Assembly (NCBI GenBank): GCA_945861535.1
Contig: CAMAUZ010000011.1
Location: 52,446 to 116,445, forward strand
DNA: 64,000 nucleotides
Direction: 5' to 3'
Source of the DNA: Akkermansia muciniphila
Lineage (GTDB): Bacteria; Verrucomicrobiota; Verrucomicrobiia; Limisphaerales; BJHT01
Part shown: positions 1 to 8,436 of the stretch, in pieces
Layout: each line of letters begins with the position of its first letter
Position numbering within the stretch: the stretch's first letter is position 1
Program-made: the position numbers and the translations under genes
The notes under the pieces: model-generated
What the model was told of the DNA's origin: nothing
Database searches by the model: none
The model's input: only the letters and a program-made list of their open reading frames with translations

Positions 1-1035
1 GCGGAGATCGCCCAGGAAGTGGAGATCGAAGTCACCCCGACGGGCTTTGGGCGCATCGCCGCCCAGTATGCTAAGCAGGCCATTTTGATGCAGGTCAGGA
101 AGTACGAGAAAGAACTCATTTTCAAGGAATTCCGCGACCGGGTCGGCGAGATCGTGTCGGGGATTGTCCGCCGGTTCGAACGGTCGGACGTCCGGATCGA
201 CTTGGGAAAATACGAGGCCGTGATGCCCAATCGCGAACGCGTGCCGACCGAGGAATACCAGATCGGCGACCGCGTCTCGTGCTATGTCAAAGCGGTGGAT
301 CAGTCAGGCGGCGGGCCGGAGATCATTCTCAGCCGCGCCGATGCGCAATTCGTCATCCGACTGTTCCGGCGCGAGGTTTCCGAAGTCAGCGATGGCACCG
401 TCGAGATCAAGGCCATCGCCCGCGAGCCGGGGTTTCGCACCAAGCTGGCCGTCTATTCCCGCGACGAAAAGGTGGACCCGGTCGGCGCGTGTGTCGGGCT
501 GCGCGGACAGCGGGTGAAGAACATCGTCCGCGAGCTGAACAACGAGAAAGTGGACATCATCCGGTGGGATCCCAACATCAAGGTGTACCTCACCAACGCC
601 CTGGCCCCGGCCAAGCTGAAGTCGTTCGACGTAAATGAAGTCGGCCGCCGCGTGAAGGTGATCGTCAGCGAAGACCAGCTCTCGCTGGCCATTGGCAAGC
701 GCGGCCAGAATGCGCGCCTGACCTCCCGGCTCACCGGCTGGCAGGTGGACATCGACGCCGAGCATGTGATCACGCTCGGGTTTGACGAGAAGGTGGCGGC
801 GGCGGCCACCCGGTTCGCGACGATTTTGGCGATCAGTCCCGAGCACGCGATGGTGCTGGTGAAGTCGGGATTTCACACGCTGGAAGACCTCTTGCAGGCG
901 GACGTGGCCGACCTGGAGAGCATCCCGCAATTAACTGGACACGCCGCATCGATCATGGATGCTGCCCGCGCTGTTGCTGCGCGAGGTACCGAAACCCCGG
1001 CCGAACCCCCAAAAGGTAAGTCAGATGAAACCTGA
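1..1035 (+). CDS. nusA: Transcription termination/antitermination factor NusA (5' partial)
   Basis: NusA binds RNA polymerase and nascent RNA to control pausing, termination and antitermination. The reading frame is open to the left edge, so the N-terminal domain is cut off; the GTG at 19 is internal. The first residues match the end of the NusA N-domain (EIEVTPTGFGRIAAQ). An S1 RNA-binding domain follows, then KH1 (GACVGLRGQRVKNIV) and KH2 (EDQLSLAIGKRGQNARL), and a helical C-terminal segment with a helix-hairpin-helix look (ISPEHAMVLVKSGFHTLEDLL). It precedes infB in the same direction by about 70 bp, the usual nusA-infB order; rimP would be expected just outside the window. The identification is secure. 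Confidence 0.97.
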   Translation, partial: AEIAQEVEIEVTPTGFGRIAAQYAKQAILMQVRKYEKELIFKEFRDRVGEIVSGIVRRFERSDVRIDLGKYEAVMPNRERVPTEEYQIGDRVSCYVKAVDQSGGGPEIILSRADAQFVIRLFRREVSEVSDGTVEIKAIAREPGFRTKLAVYSRDEKVDPVGACVGLRGQRVKNIVRELNNEKVDIIRWDPNIKVYLTNALAPAKLKSFDVNEVGRRVKVIVSEDQLSLAIGKRGQNARLTSRLTGWQVDIDAEHVITLGFDEKVAAAATRFATILAISPEHAMVLVKSGFHTLEDLLQADVADLESIPQLTGHAASIMDAARAVAARGTETPAEPPKGKSDET

Positions 1036-1102
1036 CACAGACACCCTTCCGGGCTGATCCCATGAAAACCATGTGGCCGGCCAAGCACGGAAGAAATGCA
1101 TT

Positions 1103-3718
1103 ATGCCCGTTCGAATTTACGACATCGCTAAAAAGCTTGGTATTGAAAGCAAGGACGTCTTGGTCAAGGCCAAGGAACTGGGCATAACGGCCGCCAAAGT
1201 CCCCTCCAGCTCGCTCGACAAAATCACCGCCGAATTCCTCGAAGAAAGTTTGGCCGCCTTTGCCAAACCGCGCGAGTCCGCCGCCCCACCATCCTCCCCC
1301 GGCGAGTCCGCCCCGGTCGCCGCTCCCAAAGAGGAACCGCCGCCGCTCCCACCCCTGCCCGAACTGATCGTCATCACTGCGCCCGCACCAGTGCCGGTCG
1401 TACCGGAGGTGCCCGCGCCTCAACCGATCACCGCCGAACCGCTGCCGTCCGGTGTCGAGCCAGTCGCGACCACCGAGACCGCGCCCGCTCCGTCTCCCGT
1501 CCCCGTCGCCGGAGAAACCGGCCTCGCCACCCCGCCGCCCGCGGTCGCCGCACCAACTCCCGCTCCCGCGCCAGCATCCGCTCCCGTTCCGACGCCGCCC
1601 CCCGCGGCGGCTCCCAGTTCCAAACCGCCTGCTGCGGCGCTTGGCTCCCTCGTCGGCCGCGTCGATCTCAGTTCAATGGGCTACCGCAGCCCGCGCGCGG
1701 ACGAACGCGCGGCAGCCAAGACTCCCCCGCCCCGCCCGGCCCCGCCGACGCGCCAAGGTCAGGCCCGACCCGGTCAGGACAACCGCGGTGGCGATAATCG
1801 CGGTGGCGATCAACGCCGCGGCGGCTACAATCAGCCGCAATCTTCCCGTCCCGCCCCCGAACCCGCCAAGCCCGCCGAACCCAAGTTCGTCCCGCTCACC
1901 ACCGGCGAGATCATCACCATGAAGCCGCCCATCGCCATCCGCGATCTGGCCGAGCGGCTCAAACGAAAACCCTTCCAGCTCATCGCCGACCTGATGGAGT
2001 TGAACGTCTTCGCGACGGTCAACCACACCATCGACGAGGTCGTCGCGCAGAAGCTTTGCGCCAAACACGGGTTCCGCTTTGAAGTGGAGAAACGGGAACG
2101 CGGCCAGGGCATCGTTCACGCCCCGAAAAAAGCCAAGGCGAACGACGATTACGACACCGAGGACAAACCCGGCACCCTCAAGCCCCGCCCGCCCGTCGTC
2201 ACCATCATGGGCCACGTCGATCACGGCAAAACCTCGCTGCTCGACGTCATCCGCAAAGCCAACGTCGCCGCGGGTGAAGCCGGCGGCATCACCCAGCACA
2301 TCGGCGCCTACACGATTTCCTTCCCGCACCCGGAGCGGAAAAACGAACTCCAGCAGATCACCTTCCTCGACACGCCCGGCCACGCGGCCTTCAGCGCCAT
2401 GCGCGCCCGCGGTGCCAACGTCACCGACATCGTCGTCCTCGTCGTCGCCGCCAACGACGGCGTCATGCCACAGACCATCGAGGCGCTCAAGCACGCCCAG
2501 GCCGCCAGCACTGAAATCCTCGTCGCCGTCAACAAGTGCGACCATCCCAACGCCAACCCGATGCGCGTGCGCCAGCAATTGCAGGAGCACGGTCTCACCT
2601 GTGAAGAATGGGGCGGCAAAACCCTCTTCGTCGATGTCTCCGCCATCACCAAGCTGGGAGTGGACAAGCTCCTCGAAGCCATCCTGCTCCAAGCCGAAGT
2701 CATGGAACTCAAGGCCAACCCCGACCGCATGGCCAAGGGCAACGTCATCGAGTCCGGCATGGAACCCGGCGGCCCCACCGCCACCGTCCTCGTCCGCAAG
2801 GGCACGCTCCGCACCGGCGACATCGTTTTGTGCGGCGAGTTTTACGGCAAAGTCCGCGCGCTCATCACCGAAGAAGGCAAGCGCCTGAAAGAAGCCGGCC
2901 CTTCCACCGCCGTGAAATTGCTCGGTCTTAACGGCGTTCCCTTCGCCGGTGCCGACTTCGCCGTCGTCGAGTCCGACAAGGCCGCGCGCGATGTCGCCGA
3001 GCAACGCCTCTTCGCCCGCAAAGGCGAGGAAAACACCGACAGCACCGCCGGCCGCAAAGACCGCGTCACCCTCGAGGGTCTCTTCGCCGCGCTCACCGCC
3101 GAGCAGGCCAAAGTCCTGCGCGTCGTCATCAAAGGCGACACGCAAGGCTCCGTCGAAGCCATCGTCGAGGAACTCAAGAAAATCGATTCCACCAAGGTTT
3201 CCATCGACATCATCCTCCATGGCGTCGGCACCATCACCGAGAACGACATCAATCTCGCCGCCGCCTCCAAGGGCGTCGTCCTCGGTTTCCACACCCGCAT
3301 CGACACCGGCGTGGCCGACAAAGCCAAGCATCAGGGCGTCCAGATCAAGCTCTACACCATCATCTACGAACTCGTGGACGAGGTGAAAGCAGGCATGGCC
3401 GGCCTGCTCGATCCCATCGAACGCGAAGTCGTCATCGGGTCCGCCGAAGTCCGCAAACTCTTCGCGCTCTCCAAGGGCGGCAATGTCGCCGGTTGCTCCG
3501 TCGCCTCCGGCCGCGTGCTCAAGGGCAAGGTCCGCGTCATGCGCCGCAAGAGCCTCATCTACGAGGGCAACACCCTCTCGCTCCGCCGCTTTCAGGACGA
3601 GGTCACCGAGGTTCGCGCCGGCATGGAATGCGGCATCCGCATCGATGGCTTCAACGACTTCCTCATCGGCGACCTGATCGAGTCCTACACCGTCGAACGC
3701 GTCGCCCAAAAGCTCTGA
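1103..3718 (+). CDS. infB: Translation initiation factor IF-2
   Basis: IF-2 is the GTPase that brings initiator fMet-tRNA to the 30S subunit. The frame is open from a GTG at 1073, but the ATG at 1103 is preferred: it gives the canonical N-terminus [13 protein letters not shown] and has GGAAG at 1089-1093. The protein is about 871 residues. An IF2_N domain (1-50) is followed by a long Pro/Ala-rich linker with Gly/Arg-rich NRGGD repeats (about 60-260) and a second IF2_N-like helix. The G domain shows G1 GHVDHGKT (370-377), G3 DTPGH, G4 NKCD and G5 SAI, and the two C-terminal beta-barrel/IF2C regions follow. It is co-directional with nusA and rbfA. Nothing is missing; the linker is long but typical of the phylum. 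Confidence 0.97.
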   Translation: MPVRIYDIAKKLGIESKDVLVKAKELGITAAKVPSSSLDKITAEFLEESLAAFAKPRESAAPPSSPGESAPVAAPKEEPPPLPPLPELIVITAPAPVPVVPEVPAPQPITAEPLPSGVEPVATTETAPAPSPVPVAGETGLATPPPAVAAPTPAPAPASAPVPTPPPAAAPSSKPPAAALGSLVGRVDLSSMGYRSPRADERAAAKTPPPRPAPPTRQGQARPGQDNRGGDNRGGDQRRGGYNQPQSSRPAPEPAKPAEPKFVPLTTGEIITMKPPIAIRDLAERLKRKPFQLIADLMELNVFATVNHTIDEVVAQKLCAKHGFRFEVEKRERGQGIVHAPKKAKANDDYDTEDKPGTLKPRPPVVTIMGHVDHGKTSLLDVIRKANVAAGEAGGITQHIGAYTISFPHPERKNELQQITFLDTPGHAAFSAMRARGANVTDIVVLVVAANDGVMPQTIEALKHAQAASTEILVAVNKCDHPNANPMRVRQQLQEHGLTCEEWGGKTLFVDVSAITKLGVDKLLEAILLQAEVMELKANPDRMAKGNVIESGMEPGGPTATVLVRKGTLRTGDIVLCGEFYGKVRALITEEGKRLKEAGPSTAVKLLGLNGVPFAGADFAVVESDKAARDVAEQRLFARKGEENTDSTAGRKDRVTLEGLFAALTAEQAKVLRVVIKGDTQGSVEAIVEELKKIDSTKVSIDIILHGVGTITENDINLAAASKGVVLGFHTRIDTGVADKAKHQGVQIKLYTIIYELVDEVKAGMAGLLDPIEREVVIGSAEVRKLFALSKGGNVAGCSVASGRVLKGKVRVMRRKSLIYEGNTLSLRRFQDEVTEVRAGMECGIRIDGFNDFLIGDLIESYTVERVAQKL

Positions 3719-3735
3719 CCCCTGCGGTTGCTGCC

Positions 3736-4113
3736 ATGTCCTCCCTCCGTCTCCAGCGAGTCGGCGAGCTGCTCAAGCGTGCCATCGGCGAGATCATCCA
3801 GCGGGAAATCCCGGTGGGCGAAGCCGGCTTGATCACCGTCAACGAAGTCCAGCCCGCCACCGATTTGCGCAGCGCCAAGGTCTTCCTCGGCGTCATCGGC
3901 AGCCCCGAGCAACGCCGCCACGCCCCTGCCCTGTTGCACAAAATGCGGCCCCGCATCCAGTCGCTCGTCGCCCAAGCCGTCGTGTTGCGCTACACGCCCG
4001 TCCTCCATTTCGAATTGGACACCACCATCGAGCGCGGTAACCACATCCTGAAGCTGATCGAGGAAATCGAGAAAACCCTGCCCCCGGAACCCAAGCCCGC
4101 GCCCCCGGCATGA
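3736..4113 (+). CDS. rbfA: 30S ribosome-binding factor A
   Basis: RbfA is a cold-shock and 16S-maturation factor that binds the immature 30S subunit. The ATG at 3736 gives a 125-residue protein, the usual family length, beginning MSSLRLQRVGELLKRAIGEI. It carries the family pattern of an N-terminal helix, a beta strand (GLITVNEVQPATDLRSAKVFLGV) and the late helix (HILKLIEEIEKTL); the tail is proline-rich. It starts 17 bp after infB and overlaps the next gene by ATGA (4110-4113), so the two are probably translationally coupled. The frame is also open upstream to 3493, but that part is a shadow of infB. Confidence 0.95.
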   Translation: MSSLRLQRVGELLKRAIGEIIQREIPVGEAGLITVNEVQPATDLRSAKVFLGVIGSPEQRRHAPALLHKMRPRIQSLVAQAVVLRYTPVLHFELDTTIERGNHILKLIEEIEKTLPPEPKPAPPA

Positions 4114-5096
4114 AGCCCGCCCCCAAAACCATTCAGCGCATTCTCGAAGGCATCGCGCAAAGCGAGACGATCTGCGTCGTCGGCCACATCCGCCCGGACG
4201 GCGACTGCATCGGCTCGCAGCTTGGCCTCACACTCGCGCTGCAAAACGCCGGCAAAAAAGTCACCTGCTGGAACCAAGACCCCGTCCCCGCGAAACTCCA
4301 CTTTCTCGACCCCGACAAAATCGTCCAGCAACCCCGCGCCGGCAGCGCCTTCGACTGCGTGATCGCCACCGACTGCGCCAGCTTCGAGCGCCTCGGCTCC
4401 GTCGGCGAATTCATCAAGGACCGCAAACTCCTCATCAACATCGACCACCACGCCAGCAACACCCGCTACGGCGATTGCAACTGGATTTCCCCGCGCGAAC
4501 CCTCCAGCGGCGAACTCATCCTCAAGCTCGCCAAGGCCGCCCGCTGGCCCATCACGCCGCCCATCGCCGACTGCCTCTTCACCGCCATCTCGACCGACAC
4601 CGGCTCCTTCCAATACGCCAGCACCCGCCCCGCGACCTATCATGCCGCCGCCGAACTGGTGAAACGCGGTGCCGATCTCGCCAAGGTTTGCAACGAGGTT
4701 TACCAATCCTATCCCCTTTCCCGCGTCCGCCTCCTGCGCCACGTTTACAATCACTTTCACCTCCTCCACCAGAATCGCATCGCCTACTTCTGGTTGAAGA
4801 AAGCCGACTACGACCGCACCGGCGCGGCGCCCAGCGACAGCGAAGGTCTCATCGACCACATCCGCGACATCGAACCCGTGGTCGTCGCCTGCACCTTCGA
4901 GGAAGCCGAACCCGGCCTCACCCGCATCAGCCTCCGCTCGAAAAGCCAGAAGGTGAATGTCAACACCATCGCCACCCAGTTCGGCGGCGGCGGCCACCAC
5001 GCCGCGGCCGGCGCGCGCACGCCCGGCTCCCCGCTCTCCGTCCAGCGCCGCGTCCTCAAAGCCATCAAGCAGGCCATCGACGCTGCGGGCGAATAG
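4110..5096 (+). CDS. DHH/DHHA1 phosphoesterase (NrnA-like oligoribonuclease / pAp phosphatase)
   Basis: This is a 328-residue DHH-superfamily phosphoesterase. NrnA-type members degrade nano-RNAs and dephosphorylate 3'-phosphoadenosine 5'-phosphate. Visible motifs are the metal-binding HIRPDGDCIGS (about 26-36), the second acidic motif TDCASFERLG, the name-giving NIDHHASN (about residue 112) and the C-terminal DHHA1 glycine/histidine motif FGGGGHHAAAGAR (about 290). The length agrees with NrnA. Its place after rbfA and before truB is the conserved position of this gene in many bacteria. Substrate choice between oligoribonucleotides, pAp and cyclic dinucleotides cannot be read from sequence. 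Confidence 0.93.
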   Translation: MKPAPKTIQRILEGIAQSETICVVGHIRPDGDCIGSQLGLTLALQNAGKKVTCWNQDPVPAKLHFLDPDKIVQQPRAGSAFDCVIATDCASFERLGSVGEFIKDRKLLINIDHHASNTRYGDCNWISPREPSSGELILKLAKAARWPITPPIADCLFTAISTDTGSFQYASTRPATYHAAAELVKRGADLAKVCNEVYQSYPLSRVRLLRHVYNHFHLLHQNRIAYFWLKKADYDRTGAAPSDSEGLIDHIRDIEPVVVACTFEEAEPGLTRISLRSKSQKVNVNTIATQFGGGGHHAAAGARTPGSPLSVQRRVLKAIKQAIDAAGE

Positions 5097-5620
5097 CTAT
5101 GCCTCGTCCCGATTGCGAATGGCAGGCAGCGGGGGCGGGGAAAAGCTCAAAGCTCAAAGCTCAAAGCTCAAGGGAAGTACCAAGCCCCAAGCTTCAACCC
5201 TCGCCTGTGAGTCGCTTCCCACGGAGCGACCGGCCAAGCCGTAACGATGCAGTGAAGGCGACCGGAGCGCAGCCTTCAGGCCGCAGAAACGTCCACCCGC
5301 AGCGACCGTCCCAGACCACCCGAACCCGTCCCAGCGCTCCCCATTTCGTATCCGCGCACGGCCCCCCTGTAGCGCAGACTTCCCAGTCTGCTGTATCGCA
5401 GGTTTCCAAACCTGCGGGCGGTCCGACCACCCGCAACGCCTCGACTTGCCGAATACGCGCGAAACTCCGTGGCCCCTGCCGATTTGGAAATCGGCAATGC
5501 CGCAGCTTTGGAAACCTGCGCTACGCAGGCCGTGCGCGAATGCGCCCGATGAATCTTGGTCCTTGGCTCTTCCCTTGAGCTTTGAGCTTTAAGCTTTGAG
5601 CTTTTCCCCCTCCCCCATCT
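5097..5620. repeat. Intergenic stretch built of nested inverted dispersed repeats
   Basis: No gene is supported here. The outer pair is family A: AGCTCAAAG units at 5141-5177 and the inverted TTGAGCTTT units at 5571-5609. Inside lie family B paired hairpins at 5369-5415 (arms such as CAGGTTTCCAAACCTG) and their inverted partner at 5476-5525, plus a short hairpin AGCCTTCAGGCC near 5270. The right family-A arm ends only 11 bp before the truB start. Confidence 0.8.
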
Positions 5621-6337
5621 ATGCACGCTTTCTCCTCCCTCGACGGTGCGCTCCTCATCGACAAACCCGCCGGCCCGACCTCGCACGATGTCGTTGACTA
5701 CATCCGCGGCTACTTTGACCTCCAGAAAGTCGGCCACTGCGGCACCCTTGACCCCAACGCCACCGGCCTGCTGATCATGGTCCTCGGCCGCGCCACCAAG
5801 CTCTCCGAGAAACTCATGGCCGACGACAAAGTGTACGAAGGCTGCATCCGTTTCGGCATCGCCACCAACAGCTACGACGCCGCCGGCGAAGTCACCGCGA
5901 CCCTTCCGGTTCCGCCCCTGTCCGTCGAAAAACTCGCGCCCGCGTGCGAACCCTTTCTCGGCGACATCCAGCAGATTCCCCCCATGGTTTCCGCGGTGAA
6001 ACTCGGCGGCGTGCCCCTCTACAAACTCGCCCGCAAGGGCATCGAAGTGGAACGCAAACCCCGCCTCGTCCACATCTACAGCTTCAGCTTCCTCGCCTAC
6101 GACGAGCCATTCGGCTGGTTCCGCGTCGCCTGCACCAAGGGCACCTACGTCCGCGCCATCGCCCACGAACTCGGCCAGAACCTCGGCTGCGGCGCGCACC
6201 TCCAGACCCTCCGCCGCACCGTCAGCGGCCGCTTCGATGTCGCCGACGCCATCCCGATGGAAGACCTCTGCAAGATGCCTTTCGCCGACGTGCAGAAACG
6301 CATCATCCCCTTCCTCACCCTCGCCGCCCAAGGCTGA
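5621..6337 (+). CDS. truB: tRNA pseudouridine(55) synthase TruB
   Basis: TruB converts U55 of tRNA to pseudouridine. The 238-residue protein has the catalytic motif VGHCGTLDPNATGLL with the nucleophilic aspartate at position 44, and the family motifs GTYVRAIAHELG and LRRTVSGRF. It is much shorter than E. coli TruB (314 residues) and ends soon after the catalytic core, so the C-terminal PUA domain is absent. No Shine-Dalgarno sequence precedes the ATG; the leader is the pyrimidine-rich end of a dispersed repeat (CTTTTCCCCCTCCCCC). It lies between the DHH gene and ribF in the usual cluster order. Confidence 0.95.
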   Translation: MHAFSSLDGALLIDKPAGPTSHDVVDYIRGYFDLQKVGHCGTLDPNATGLLIMVLGRATKLSEKLMADDKVYEGCIRFGIATNSYDAAGEVTATLPVPPLSVEKLAPACEPFLGDIQQIPPMVSAVKLGGVPLYKLARKGIEVERKPRLVHIYSFSFLAYDEPFGWFRVACTKGTYVRAIAHELGQNLGCGAHLQTLRRTVSGRFDVADAIPMEDLCKMPFADVQKRIIPFLTLAAQG

Positions 6338-6377
6338 CGCGCCAGGTGCCGGTGACTTTCGGCAGAGGGATTTTTTA

Positions 6378-6474
6378 AACCACGGATGGACACGGATGGA
6401 CACGGATAAAAACCGAACCATGAACATCGCCACCGCAAACCTCCCCTTCCCATCCGTGTCCCTCCGTGGTTAAT
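6378..6474. repeat. Inverted repeat, ACGGATGGACACGG type
   Basis: CCACGGATGGACACGGATG (doubled) at 6378-6410 faces the inverted CATCCGTGTCCCTCCGTGG at 6450-6474, leaving a loop of about 40 bp. It fills the gap between truB and ribF. An alternative GTG start for ribF (6466) falls inside its right arm. Confidence 0.75.
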
Positions 6475-6492
6475 AAAATTCCCACCCCGAGG

Positions 6493-7419
6493 ATGAACCT
6501 CATCCGCCATCCACACGAACTCCCCGCCGCGCCGCGCCGCGTCTGCGTCGCCATCGGCACGTTTGATGGCGTCCACCTCGGCCACCAACAGGTCCTCCGG
6601 CAGGCGCTCATGAACGCCCGCCAGCACGGCGCGCTCGCCGTCGTCGTGACCTTCGACGCCCACCCCGCCACCGTCGTCGCCCCCGGACGCATCCCGCCGC
6701 TCCTCTACTCCCTGCCCCAGAAACTCCGCGCCATCGAATCCCTCGGCCTGGACGCCACCCTGCTCCTCCACTTCGACCGCGCCCTGAGCGAACAGCCCGC
6801 CGAGGACTTCATCCGCGCCCTCGTCCGCGACTGCGGCCACGTCCACAGCATCTGCGTCGGCGCGCACTTCACCTTCGGCCACCAACGCGGGGGTAATGTG
6901 GAACTCCTCCGCCGGCTTGGTGCCGAACTTAACTTCGCCGTTCACGACCTCGCCTCCGTCGCCCTCGACGGCGAGACCGTCAGCAGCACCCGTATCCGCG
7001 AAGCCATCCGCGCCGGCAACCTTGATGCCGCCAGCCAGATGCTCGGCCGCGCCTACGCCCTCGCCGGCACCGTCATTCCCGGCGATCAAGTCGGCCGGCG
7101 CCTCGGCTTCCCCACCGCCAACCTCGATACCCGCGGCCTCATCCTTCCCCCCAACGGAGTCTATGCCGTCCTGGCCCACACCCGGCAGACCACCCACTTC
7201 GCCGCCCTCAACATCGGCCTCCGCCCGACCCGCGCCCAGCCCACGCCCCAAGTCCACGTCGAAGCCCATCTTCTCGATTACACCGGCGACCTCTACGGCA
7301 CCGAACTCGAACTGACCGTGGTGGAAAAACTCCGCGACGAAATCCACTTCCCCGACCTCCCCGCCCTCCGCGCCCAAATCGCCCGCGACATTGACCACGC
7401 CCGCGCCGTGCTGGCCTGA
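6493..7419 (+). CDS. ribF: Bifunctional riboflavin kinase / FAD synthetase
   Basis: RibF phosphorylates riboflavin to FMN and adenylylates FMN to FAD. The N-terminal nucleotidyltransferase domain shows the HxGH-type motif IGTFDGVHLGHQ (21-32), the segment VVVTFDAHPATVV, and SSTRIREAIRAGNLDAA at its end. The C-terminal riboflavin kinase domain shows GRRLGFPTANL and LPPNGVYAVLA. The length (308 residues) is normal. The ATG at 6493 was chosen over the GTG at 6466 because the latter lies in an inverted repeat and adds nine residues without family support; neither has a clear Shine-Dalgarno sequence. This is the last gene of the nusA-infB cluster seen here. Confidence 0.95.
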   Translation: MNLIRHPHELPAAPRRVCVAIGTFDGVHLGHQQVLRQALMNARQHGALAVVVTFDAHPATVVAPGRIPPLLYSLPQKLRAIESLGLDATLLLHFDRALSEQPAEDFIRALVRDCGHVHSICVGAHFTFGHQRGGNVELLRRLGAELNFAVHDLASVALDGETVSSTRIREAIRAGNLDAASQMLGRAYALAGTVIPGDQVGRRLGFPTANLDTRGLILPPNGVYAVLAHTRQTTHFAALNIGLRPTRAQPTPQVHVEAHLLDYTGDLYGTELELTVVEKLRDEIHFPDLPALRAQIARDIDHARAVLA

Positions 7420-7545
7420 ATTCCGGGGATGTGGCGGGGATTGTTTTTCAGCAGTGCCGGTTCGTGCCGGTCAGTGATTTCCGGTCCGGCAGCCTGAGCA
7501 ACGGATGGATGTACGCTGACCGGCATCGGCTTGGCCTTTGACTGG

Positions 7546-7622
7546 GTAGGGCGCGCCTGTCCCCAGCGCGCCGCTATCCGTGCGGGCACGCAACCGGCGC
7601 GCTGAGGACAGACGCGCCCTAC
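7546..7622. repeat. Family C long hairpin (TAGGGCGCG...CGCGCCCTA)
   Basis: GTAGGGCGCGCCTGTCCCCAG at the left pairs with the inverted CTGAGGACAGACGCGCCCTAC at the right across a loop of about 35 bp. Near-identical copies lie at 40136-40212, 56714-56791, 59640-59716 and 59971-60047, with a diverged copy at 61893-61977. Confidence 0.8.
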
Positions 7623-7785
7623 CAGAGCCGCCCCATCGGCAGGCAGTTGGCGACCGATGCCGACGCGGGGACCGCAAGCTCCGGTCATTCGAATCAGAAC
7701 CGCGGAGAATCAGAGTGTTTAGGTGTTCAGGCGCATCGTGCTGGCATTTAGAACGCTCGTTTTAGCAGCAGGAGCAGTGGCTTTG

Positions 7786-8226
7786 ACGTTTTAATCGACG
7801 GTTTTTGCCTCTGCCTGATGGGTGGTGACGTTTGGATCGCCAGCTTTGGCATCTGGGGTATCGATCCTGGTATCGGGAGGGCCAGTCTTGGCCTCAGGAG
7901 TAAAATCAATCGTAACTGGAGGAGTAGCTTTGGTATCGGGACGCTCAGGTGCAATGTCTGGACGGTCAACTTCTGTATTCCGGCAGGCACCTTCCCTATT
8001 ACGGCGAGCAACTGCCGTATTCCGGCAGGCAACCTCCCTATTGCGGCGATCAACTTTCTTGTTCCGGCGTGCAACTTCCCTATTTCCGCGAGCAACTTTC
8101 GTATTCCGGCAGGCAACTTCCATATTGCGGCAGTCAACTTCCGTGTTCCGGCAGTCCACTTCCATATTCGGGCGGTCAGGTTTCCTACTTGGACGATCTG
8201 AATTTGTGTCTGGATCGTTAGTTCTG
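7786..8226. repeat. Degenerate 21-bp tandem array 1 (about 20 units)
   Basis: The core at 7975-8184 is ten consecutive 21-mers of the type GTATTCCGGCAGGCAACTTC+C; more diverged units keep the period on both sides, back to about 7786 and on to about 8226. The array is AT-richer than its surroundings. Most frames on both strands stay open across the core. The most protein-like frame is on the minus strand (stop at 7791-7793). There the heptads read RNTEVDC, RNMEVAC and RNREVAC, then PDIAPER, PDTKATP and PDTRIDT, and the heptad phase continues into the diverged flanks. The only ATG in that frame is internal (8165), and the frame is closed upstream by a TAA at 8256-8258, so a gene is not established. 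It lies between ribF and the end of the histidine kinase gene. No function is known to me. Confidence 0.7.
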
Positions 8227-8436
8227 GCATAGGGAGCTATTGCTTTGGATTTGGTTTAGCTTCCCCAATGCCGATCTTGGTGCTCCTAAAGATGGAAGGG
8301 TGGCTTGAATGGTTCTGGGAACCACCCGGATGATCGGATCAATGGCTCGGCGGCAAACTATTGATGCTTCCCATGCGCTTTACGCTCGGCGAACGCTGAG
8401 CTTTCCCTCCCCAATCCCCATACCCGACCGCCCCGT

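Noticed and set aside
1673..3709. Open frame of 678 codons opposite infB
   Set aside because: Composition is that of a reversed infB; no domain is visible.
5141..5609. A complete insertion sequence or MITE bounded by family A arms
   Set aside because: No transposase, no consistent internal sequence between different pairs and no clear target duplication; kept as a dispersed repeat.
7975..8184. CRISPR array or a standard VNTR
   Set aside because: Period 21 with no spacer; degenerate units with preserved phase differ from a simple VNTR of identical copies.
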